Shown: positions 7,373 through 13,225 of the stretch, piece after piece
Layout: each line of letters starts with the position of its first letter
How positions within the stretch are numbered: position 1 is the stretch's first letter
Assembly: GCA_945875065.1 (NCBI GenBank)
Contig: CAMCJC010000035.1
Location: 1-13,225, forward strand
Source: an uncultured Propionibacteriaceae bacterium
Lineage (GTDB): Bacteria > Actinomycetota > Actinomycetes > Propionibacteriales > Propionibacteriaceae
Reading direction: 5' to 3'
Length of the DNA: 13,225 nt
Made by a program: the position numbers and the translations under genes
The notes under the pieces: model-generated
The model's input: only the letters and a program-made list of their open reading frames with translations
Told to the model about the DNA's origin: nothing
The model's database searches: none

Positions 7373-8738
7373 CCGCACCCAACACGAGGCCCCGGAGGCC
7401 GTCGGCATCTTCACGGCCGACGCCGAGCGCCCAGTACCGCTGCGGGCCGCCGGCATACGTCGTGATCCAGGTCCACGCGCACCTTCGCCCACCGCCGATA
7501 ATGCCCGTGCCGACGGCACGGATGGAGCGGGAGCGGATAGTCGTCACCCGCTCGCCGATGAAGTTCCTGCGCACTGTTATCAGGGGCGAGTCAAGCTCGA
7601 ACCGGGTGTGGTAGGCCGCCAAAGCCCACCACGGCAACAGCCACAGGGAAAGCAGCACGATCGGCCAGACCCACCACGGCGCCTCAGTTGCGAACAGCGC
7701 CCAGGTTCCAAGGCCGACCAGGGTCCCCAGAGCTATCAAGTTGAGCGCTGCCTTGCCGAGGCCACGCTCGGGCGTGAGCAGCATCGGCGGAGCCAGGTCT
7801 CCGAAGTGTTCCCGGGCCACGGCTTCGACGGTGCTTCTCGGCAGCGTCGGCAAGACGGTGTTGACCTCCAACTCGGCCTCGCGGTCACGCGTGAGGACCG
7901 CTAGCCGAGCACGGCCGAGCAGCCGCTCGACAATATTGCGCTGCACCACCACGCCCAGCACGGCGTCCGGGTCGAAGCGGCGATCACGGCGCTCGATGAG
8001 GCCGTAGCTGGTGGTCAGCAGCCCGTCCTCAAGCCGGACGTGGAACCCGTGGTATTTCACGACGGTAATGCCGATCCCGACCACGGTCCCGGCAGCCACG
8101 GCAACCATCACCTGAACCCACAGCGCGACCGCGCCGACGATATCCAAGGCTCCGCCGCCAGGCAGCAGGTCGTCGACGAACTGCCACAGCGAAAACAGAC
8201 CGGCGGCCCCCAACAGGAACACCTGCCCCCTAACCAGGGACATCACAAGCAGGTCGCCAAGGTCGGCGCGGTAAATGGTCGAGATGACTCGCGCCGGCTG
8301 CACGACCTCGGACGAGGTTCCCCCCACACGCCGACGTAACTCGTCGACCAGAGGGGCATCCAGGCCCCGAAGCACCAGAGCGGGCTCAAAGCTGGCTTGC
8401 GTAAGCGAGACCTCGTGCAGCCTCAGGAGCCGGTGTGACCAATCCTGCTTCACTTCGATGGACGTGATGGCGTCCCACGCCAGGCTCCGCACGGACCTGA
8501 ACAGCAGACCCTTGCGGCACTCGATCCCGGAATCCTTGAGGGTATAGCGGGTTGTGAACCATTCGACAGGCGAGTACAGCAGGCTGAGCAGGGCCAACCC
8601 GACGGCCACTGCCGCCCACGACGGCTTCCCCAATTCGCCCAGCCCGGCCAGCACCACCACCACGGCCACCGGCAGGATGCTCGGCAGGGAATGCAGGAAG
8701 CTCGCGATAATGGAACGGGGCGGGCAGCGAAACGTCAT
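7359..8738 (-). CDS. YdbT-like PH-domain membrane protein
   Basis: The protein has 459 residues, with hydrophobic segments near 14-34, 40-57, 172-188, 200-226, 330-350 and 354-374 separating bacterial PH (bPH_2, formerly DUF304) repeats. The first repeat is near 61-138 (YTLKDSGIECRKGLLFRSV), the second near 230-312 (GFHVRLEDGLLTTSYGLIE ... VVVQRNIVERLLGRARLAVL), and a poorer third lies near 376-450. The third keeps TYAGGPQRYWALGV but has a shortened middle. The YdbS/YdbT pair in Bacillus subtilis is linked to resistance to antimicrobial compounds made by other bacilli; the biochemical function is unknown. The protein is expected to sit in the membrane with its PH repeats in the cytoplasm. ATG 8738 follows GGAGGAGCG and overlaps the YdbS-like stop as ATGA. 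Its own end overlaps the uvrD2-like start by 14 bp. The family call is firm and the role is inferred. Confidence 0.87.
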   Translation of the reverse strand: MTFRCPPRSIIASFLHSLPSILPVAVVVVLAGLGELGKPSWAAVAVGLALLSLLYSPVEWFTTRYTLKDSGIECRKGLLFRSVRSLAWDAITSIEVKQDWSHRLLRLHEVSLTQASFEPALVLRGLDAPLVDELRRRVGGTSSEVVQPARVISTIYRADLGDLLVMSLVRGQVFLLGAAGLFSLWQFVDDLLPGGGALDIVGAVALWVQVMVAVAAGTVVGIGITVVKYHGFHVRLEDGLLTTSYGLIERRDRRFDPDAVLGVVVQRNIVERLLGRARLAVLTRDREAELEVNTVLPTLPRSTVEAVAREHFGDLAPPMLLTPERGLGKAALNLIALGTLVGLGTWALFATEAPWWVWPIVLLSLWLLPWWALAAYHTRFELDSPLITVRRNFIGERVTTIRSRSIRAVGTGIIGGGRRCAWTWITTYAGGPQRYWALGVGREDADGLRGLVLGADGTC

Positions 8739-9178
8739 CGCTCCTCCCGCTCAGCCACGTCCAGCAGCAGCGCCCGCAGTCGCTCCGCCTCCTCAGGACG
8801 CACCGGGCCGAGGTCGTGCGTCCCGACGACCTGCGACACCGTCACCTTCGCCAGGTTGAACAAGCGCTGAACGGGGCCTTGGGAAACCTCGACGTTCAAG
8901 ATTTTCGGGGTAGCGATAGTCACGGTGCGGCGCACCCAACGGCCACGAGCAACGAAGAACTCACGCTCATCGACGCGGTAGCCGTAGTTTCGGTAGCGCA
9001 AGGTCACGATCGCCAGATCGATGAGGCCGAGCACGACGACGATTGCGGGCGCCACGAAGAGCCACCTCGGCCAGTTCAGGAACCAGACGGCCGCCGCTAA
9101 CCCGATGCCCAAGACCGCCATCCGCACCAGGCCGCTGACCACCCAATACATCCGCGCGTCGCGAGGCAGGCGCGTCAT
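8735..9178 (-). CDS. YdbS-like PH-domain membrane protein
   Basis: The protein has 147 residues, with two hydrophobic segments near 13-33 and 39-58, then one bPH_2 domain at about 62-140. Typical elements are RNYGYRVDEREFFVARGRWV near 63-82, the switch TPKILNVEVSQGPVQRLFNL near 90-109, and a final helix with RPEEAERLRALLLDVAE. This is the standard partner of the longer YdbT-type protein encoded next to it; the two probably act together in the membrane. ATG 9178 is preceded by AAAGGAG at a five-base gap. The frame is open to 9286, but the extension has no ribosome binding site and would run into the recC promoter region. It is the first gene of the YdbS-YdbT-UvrD2 operon. No catalytic residues are apparent, and ligand and function are unknown. 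Confidence 0.87.
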   Translation of the reverse strand: MTRLPRDARMYWVVSGLVRMAVLGIGLAAAVWFLNWPRWLFVAPAIVVVLGLIDLAIVTLRYRNYGYRVDEREFFVARGRWVRRTVTIATPKILNVEVSQGPVQRLFNLAKVTVSQVVGTHDLGPVRPEEAERLRALLLDVAEREER

Positions 9179-9279
9179 CGTCGCTCCTTTCGTTGCCGCG
9201 CACCTTATCGCGGTGGCTACCAGACTCCCAGGACGCCTCGCCGCCCAGTAGGGTTCGACTAGCAGGAAGGGAGCCGACC
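9179..9279. promoter_or_regulatory. Divergent promoter region between YdbS-like gene and recC
   Basis: These 101 bases separate two operons. On the minus strand TAAGGT (9207-9202) fits a TAnnnT -10 and would start transcription close to the AAAGGAG ribosome binding site of the YdbS-like gene, but I see no good -35. On the plus strand TAGGGT (9249-9254) could be a -10 for recC, again without a clear -35. The recC ribosome binding site lies at 9264-9273 (AGGAAGGGAG). No operator palindrome or SOS box stands out. Confidence 0.35.
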
Positions 9280-12150
9280 ATCGCACTTAACGCACAGCAA
9301 GCCGCACGCTGGGACGACCTACTCGATGCCCTCGCGTCGTGGCTGCAGGGCTGTCGCCTCGGCGTCTTCGACCGCGCCAGCGTCCTTGTGCCGAACGCGT
9401 CGGTGGGCCGGCTGGCGAGCCAGGCGTTGGCCGAGCGGTTCGGTGTTATCGCCAGCGTCGACTTCGTCACCGCCGCTGGGTGGCGCGCGGATGTCGCCTC
9501 CAGGCTCAGCGACGGTGAACCCTCACCCTGGGGCGGACGGGCGCTACAACTGGCCGTGCATCAAGTGCTCCCCGAACTCGCCGACCACCCAGCCATCCGG
9601 GCGCAGCTTCATGCCGGCCACCAGTGGAGCCTCGCCGGCCGTCTCGCCGCCCTCCTAGCGGCGTATGCCGAGCACCTTCCGGGCCAGCTCGCACGCTGGC
9701 TAGCAGAACCCGAGGAGATCACGGCTCCCGAGCACCTGGCCTGGCTCCCGGAGCTCGCTTGCCGGGTCGCGGAGACCCTTCAGTTCGATCCGGTCGAGGA
9801 CCTTGATCGGCTGCGGGCCGAGATGCCCGAGCTTGGCCTACCGCCGACGGCGGTACTGCTGTGTCCCGACCTCGGCACCGCCACCACGCTCCTGCTCGAC
9901 GCTACGCTCAGCGATGTCCCGGCCTTCGACCTCGACGAGACGGCCGTGCCCGGGGACATCACATGGCTCGGCAGCCACTGGCCGGCGCGCCAGGCCGAGG
10001 TCCTAAGAGACGAGTTATGCCGACTGTTCGTAGCCGACGCGACGCTTGAGCCGCGCGATGTCCTGATCGTCGTCCCCGACGTCGCGCAGTGGTGGCCGGC
10101 CCTCGCGGCCGCGTTCGCGCCGCTGCCGGGAGGGCATCCCGGCCGGTCGCTGCGTCTGAAGCGCCCGGCCGCCGCCCAGGAGCCCAACCCGGTGCTGTCT
10201 GTCGTCGCCGCCGTGACCCGGCGCTCGCGTGCCGAGGCGTCCGCCCTCATCGACCTGTTCGCCGCCGCTCCCCTGGCTCACCGATGGGGCCTGCCGGGCC
10301 GCGATGACCTTGGCGAGCTGCTGGCGGCCGCCGGCGTCAGCTGGGGGCTCGACGCCGCCCACCGCGCCGAACATGGCCTGACAGGCATCACCCAGAACAC
10401 CCTGGCCCGGGGCCTCGACAGGCTCCTGGCCGGTGCCGCCCTGCCCCCCGGGAGTCTCGGACCGATCGCAGCCGCCGAGGGCGTCGCGTCCACGGACCTC
10501 GACCTGATCGGCAACCTCACCGAGCTGTACTCCCGGCTCCGCCGTTACACTCTGGAGGCCAGTCCGGCCACCTTGTCCCAGTGGGCCGACCGGGCACTCC
10601 AACTGATCTCCCAGACAATGTCGCTTCCCCGGGGCGAGGAGGCGATGCTCGCCGAGGCCACCCGCCGACTCGCGGCCCTGACCCGGGAGGCCGCCGGCAG
10701 CCCCGTCGAACTCACGGCCGCCGAGTTCGCCCGCGTCGCCCAGGACCTCGCCCGCCGACCTTCGGGACGCGCCGACGTCGGCACCGGCACCTTGACCGTC
10801 GCCGCCCCCGAAGACCTGGCTGGAGTTGGCTTCAGGGTCGTGGCACTCCTAGGGATTGAGGACATCGCGCCTGCCACGATCCCGGATGCCCTCGTGGACG
10901 AGGAGCACCAACTGCCCGATCCCGGTGCCAGGCGCCGCGCCGCCTACCTCGCCTGCGCGCGCGCCACCCAGCACCTGATCGTCGTGCACCGCCACTTCAA
11001 CGACGCCACCGGCCAGCCCATCCCGCCGCCAGCATTCCTTAGGGCACTTTGGCAGGCGCTAGACCGCGACGACCTCAACCGTGCCGGCCCCACCTGGAGC
11101 ACGGCCACCGCACACGCCGAACCGAACTTCGAGACGGCCGCCAGCTTCGACGCCTCCGCCCTCGCTGGCGCCGAACGGCTGCGAAAACGCGGCCGCGACA
11201 GCACCTGCACCGCGCGACGCCGGGCCGCCCTGAAGCTCACCCCGGGCCCGCCGCCCGAGACCCTCAGCGTCGACGAGGTCACCCGGTTCCTGAAGGACCC
11301 GGCCGCCGCATTCCTCAGGGAACGCTCTGGCATCCGCGGCTTCGAGCCAGCCACCCCTGACGACGACCTGCCTCTAGCGGCCACCGGCCTCCAAGCCTGG
11401 GGCATCCGCTCGCGCATCCTCGAGGCCGCCCGAGAAGGCCGCTCCCCCAGCGACGCGGCCCGCGCCGAGATCAGGCGGGAGGTTCTGCCCGGGGGCCGGC
11501 TGGGCCGCGCCGCGCTCGAGGCGGAACTCGAACTGGTCGGCGACCTGTGGCGGCAGGCCCGCGGCGACTGGGAACGGGATGTCGCCAACATCCCAATCGA
11601 CGTCCAAGTCGGCCCCACAACGCTAACCGGCACCGCCCGGCTCCGCGGGGACGAACTGGTTGTCGTCACTCCCAGCAGCCTGCCCTCCCCACTGTACGAG
11701 CCCTGGGTTCAGTTGCTCGCTTTAGCCACAGCCGGGCGGCGCGTTAGGGCCCGCGTCCACTACCTCCACCGCGACTTCGGCAGCTACAGCCCGGAGGTTG
11801 TGACCATCACCCCGCCCGAGGACCCCATGGCGGCGCTGACCTGGCTGGTCCGCGGCGCCCAGCTGGCCAGGTGGCGCCTCGTCCCCGCGCCAGCCGGCCC
11901 GGCTCGGGAGTTCGCGCTCGCCCAGCGCACGGGACGGTTCGACCCAGCGGCCTGGCACAAGGACGTCGCTAACTTCGACTCACCGTGGGCGTGGCGCCCC
12001 AGCCACTGGGGTCAGTTCTACGACGGCCCCGCCGACCAGCTGTTCGCCGATCCTGCGGGCGAGTTCGACCCGCCCGGTGGCGACGAGCACGGCGCTTTCG
12101 GGCGCTGGGCGCTGGCCTTGCACGTCCCCCTCCTTAAGGCCACCCGATGA
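9280..12150 (+). CDS. recC: RecC, exodeoxyribonuclease V gamma subunit (compact; apparent ATC start)
   Basis: From 9280 the protein has 956 residues; E. coli RecC has about 1120. RecC is the subunit of RecBCD that splits the duplex at broken ends and reads Chi; its own helicase and nuclease folds are inactive. Supporting similarity: the N-terminal helix and strand (ARWDDLLDALASWL, ASVLVPNASVGRLASQALAE, FGVIASVDFV), a middle ASPATLSQWADR region, VGFRVVALLGIED near 515-527, RRRAAYLACARATQHLIVVH near 551-571, the nuclease-like start ETLSVDEVTRFLKDPAAAFL near 660, and a C-terminus with WVQLLALATAG and LARWRLVPAPAG. The loop after ALLGIED is short. No ATG, GTG or TTG lies near the expected start. 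AGGAAGGGAG stands six bases before ATC 9280, where alignment to RecC N-termini also begins. In-frame alternatives are TTG 9193, which lies 14 bases from the divergent gene and lacks a ribosome binding site, and GTG 9388, which removes conserved sequence. The stop overlaps the recB start. Confidence 0.88.
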   Translation: MALNAQQAARWDDLLDALASWLQGCRLGVFDRASVLVPNASVGRLASQALAERFGVIASVDFVTAAGWRADVASRLSDGEPSPWGGRALQLAVHQVLPELADHPAIRAQLHAGHQWSLAGRLAALLAAYAEHLPGQLARWLAEPEEITAPEHLAWLPELACRVAETLQFDPVEDLDRLRAEMPELGLPPTAVLLCPDLGTATTLLLDATLSDVPAFDLDETAVPGDITWLGSHWPARQAEVLRDELCRLFVADATLEPRDVLIVVPDVAQWWPALAAAFAPLPGGHPGRSLRLKRPAAAQEPNPVLSVVAAVTRRSRAEASALIDLFAAAPLAHRWGLPGRDDLGELLAAAGVSWGLDAAHRAEHGLTGITQNTLARGLDRLLAGAALPPGSLGPIAAAEGVASTDLDLIGNLTELYSRLRRYTLEASPATLSQWADRALQLISQTMSLPRGEEAMLAEATRRLAALTREAAGSPVELTAAEFARVAQDLARRPSGRADVGTGTLTVAAPEDLAGVGFRVVALLGIEDIAPATIPDALVDEEHQLPDPGARRRAAYLACARATQHLIVVHRHFNDATGQPIPPPAFLRALWQALDRDDLNRAGPTWSTATAHAEPNFETAASFDASALAGAERLRKRGRDSTCTARRRAALKLTPGPPPETLSVDEVTRFLKDPAAAFLRERSGIRGFEPATPDDDLPLAATGLQAWGIRSRILEAAREGRSPSDAARAEIRREVLPGGRLGRAALEAELELVGDLWRQARGDWERDVANIPIDVQVGPTTLTGTARLRGDELVVVTPSSLPSPLYEPWVQLLALATAGRRVRARVHYLHRDFGSYSPEVVTITPPEDPMAALTWLVRGAQLARWRLVPAPAGPAREFALAQRTGRFDPAAWHKDVANFDSPWAWRPSHWGQFYDGPADQLFADPAGEFDPPGGDEHGAFGRWALALHVPLLKATR

Positions 12151-13225
12151 TCTTCGATGTCACCACCGACCTGCCCGAAGCCGACCTCCTGCTCGAGGCC
12201 AGTGCCGGCACCGGCAAGACCTGGACGATCGCCGCCCTGGTCGCCCGCTACGTCGCCGAGGCCAGCGTCCCAATCGACAAGCTGTTGATCTTGACCTTCA
12301 GCCGTGCCGCGGCCCTGGAGCTCAGGGGCCGCATCCGGTCTCGCCTCGCAGCGATCGCCGATGAGCTCGTCGCCGACGCCCCCCGTGATCCGGTCGCCGC
12401 GCATCTAGCGGGCTTCGGCCGGCGCGAGGCGTGGATCGATCGGCTCCGCGCCGCCGTCGCCCAGTTCGAACGCGCCAACATCGCCACCATTCACTCCTTC
12501 TGCCAGGACCAGTTGCGCTCCCTCGGCGTCCTCGGTGACTGGGACGACGAAACCCTCGCCACCGACCTGCGATCCTTGGTTAGGCAGTGCGTCGGCGACG
12601 AGTACCTGCGCCGCTACCTGGACGCGCCGCGCCCACCGTTCGACGCCCGCCGCGCCCTCCGCGTCGCCGCCGAAGCCGCGCCGTCGCGCCTCGACATCGT
12701 CGCCGATGACCGCGAGGCTCTGTCTTTTCACCAGGCCGTCCGGGATGCCTTCGATGCCCGGCGCCGTCAGCTAGGGATCGTCTCCTTCGATGACCTGGTG
12801 CGCCGGCTCAAGGACCTCCTGACCACCTCCCCGATCGCCGACCTCGTCCGACGCGAGCTGACCGAACGCTTCCCGTTCGTACTCGTCGACGAGTTTCAGG
12901 ACACCGACCCCGATCAGTGGGCGATCCTGCGTTGCTTCGTCGAAAGCGACGCCAGCACCGTCGTCCTGATCGGCGACCCCAAGCAGTCGATCTACGGGTT
13001 CCGCAGCGCCGATCTCGGCTGTTACCTCCAGGCGAAGAAACAGCTGAAGACCCTGACGCTGGGCGCGAACTACCGCAGCGAGCCCGGCATCGTCCGGGGC
13101 GTCGAGGAGCTGTTCGGCGACGTGGGGCTCGGCCCCGGCATCGGCCTGTCCCCTGTCGAGCCCGCCCGCGCCCCCTCGGCCGGGGTGCTGGAGTTGCCGG
13201 GCGGGCGGGCGATCGGCGTGGAGGT
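12147..13225 (+). CDS. recB: RecB, exodeoxyribonuclease V beta subunit (partial, N-terminal part)
   Basis: ATG 12147 overlaps the recC stop as ATGA, and 359 residues are present before the window ends. This is the N-terminal SF1A helicase half: Walker A EASAGTGKTWT at 17-27 with Lys24, motif Ia LTFSRAAALELRGRIRSRL at 49-67, IATIHSFCQDQLRS at 112-125, SFDDLV at 213-218, Walker B VLVDEFQDTDPDQW at 245-258, motif III LIGDPKQSIYGFRSADL at 274-290, and motif IV ANYRSEPG at 307-314. The pattern is diagnostic of RecB and separates it from UvrD and AddA. RecB is the 3'-5' translocase that also carries the complex's nuclease domain; that C-terminal domain lies outside the window. The stretch between IHSFCQ and Walker B is about 125 residues, clearly shorter than in E. 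coli RecB as I remember it. The gene order recC-recB suggests recD follows. In actinobacteria RecBCD resects double-strand breaks. Confidence 0.95.
   Translation, partial: MIFDVTTDLPEADLLLEASAGTGKTWTIAALVARYVAEASVPIDKLLILTFSRAAALELRGRIRSRLAAIADELVADAPRDPVAAHLAGFGRREAWIDRLRAAVAQFERANIATIHSFCQDQLRSLGVLGDWDDETLATDLRSLVRQCVGDEYLRRYLDAPRPPFDARRALRVAAEAAPSRLDIVADDREALSFHQAVRDAFDARRRQLGIVSFDDLVRRLKDLLTTSPIADLVRRELTERFPFVLVDEFQDTDPDQWAILRCFVESDASTVVLIGDPKQSIYGFRSADLGCYLQAKKQLKTLTLGANYRSEPGIVRGVEELFGDVGLGPGIGLSPVEPARAPSAGVLELPGGRAIGVE

Noticed and set aside
7373..7519. Upstream extension of the UvrD2-like frame (49 residues)
   Set aside because: It overlaps the 3' end of the YdbT-like gene, is Ala/Gly/Arg rich and unlike UvrD2 N-termini, and has no ribosome binding site.
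7359..7520. Possible frameshift at the end of the YdbT-like gene
   Set aside because: The third PH repeat is weak, but the in-frame TYAGGPQRYWALGV still fits the family, and no other frame restores a better match.
9193..9279. TTG start for recC at 9193
   Set aside because: It is only 14 bases from the divergent start, has no ribosome binding site, and the added residues do not resemble RecC.
10944..11669. 241-residue minus-strand open frame within recC
   Set aside because: It is a Ser/Arg-rich antisense shadow; the RecC motifs run through the plus strand here.
1..13225. Mobile elements, CRISPR repeats, tRNA or rRNA genes
   Set aside because: No transposase or integrase motifs, regularly spaced repeats, cloverleaf-like segments or rRNA signatures were seen; base composition appears even throughout.

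Overview
The window is high-GC, gene-dense DNA from an actinobacterium. The families point there: a UPF0182 membrane protein, a PPA1309-family protein, a DUF2342 zincin-like protein and a UvrD2-type helicase with a C-terminal HRDC domain are all typical of that phylum. PPA1309 takes its name from Cutibacterium acnes, so Propionibacteriales is a reasonable guess, but the sequence alone does not fix the genus. I see no tRNA, rRNA, CRISPR array, insertion sequence or phage gene. This reads as chromosomal core, not an accessory island.

Layout: (1) positions 1-3737, minus strand, a three-gene overlapping operon. A membrane-anchored PDZ-Lon protease comes first, then a PPA1309-family protein, then a UPF0182 membrane protein cut by the left window edge. 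(2) 3738-3863, a divergent intergenic region. (3) 3864-5162, plus strand, a DUF2342 zincin-like protein. (4) 5163-5314, a convergent gap with a 12-bp inverted repeat that looks like a shared terminator. (5) 5315-9178, minus strand, a second overlapping operon: two bacterial PH-domain membrane proteins (YdbS-like, YdbT-like) followed by a UvrD2-like helicase. (6) 9179-9279, a divergent intergenic region. (7) 9280-13225, plus strand, recC followed by recB with an ATGA overlap. recB is cut by the right window edge, and recD may follow.

Functionally there are two themes. The first is double-strand-break and general DNA repair: RecB and RecC are two of the three subunits of the RecBCD helicase-nuclease, and UvrD2 is another SF1A helicase. 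The second is the cell envelope: UPF0182, the PH-domain pair and the PDZ-Lon protease all carry membrane segments. From memory, the PDZ-Lon, UPF0182, DUF2342 and uvrD2 neighbourhood matches the Mycobacterium tuberculosis Rv3193c-Rv3198c region. There, the nearby helicase-nuclease is AdnAB and not RecBCD.

Nothing here is clearly a new system. The points most worth checking are recC, which has no canonical start codon at the position its homology and ribosome binding site indicate (the codon is ATC); an apparently lost metal-binding histidine in the DUF2342 protein; and unusually compact RecC and RecB proteins.
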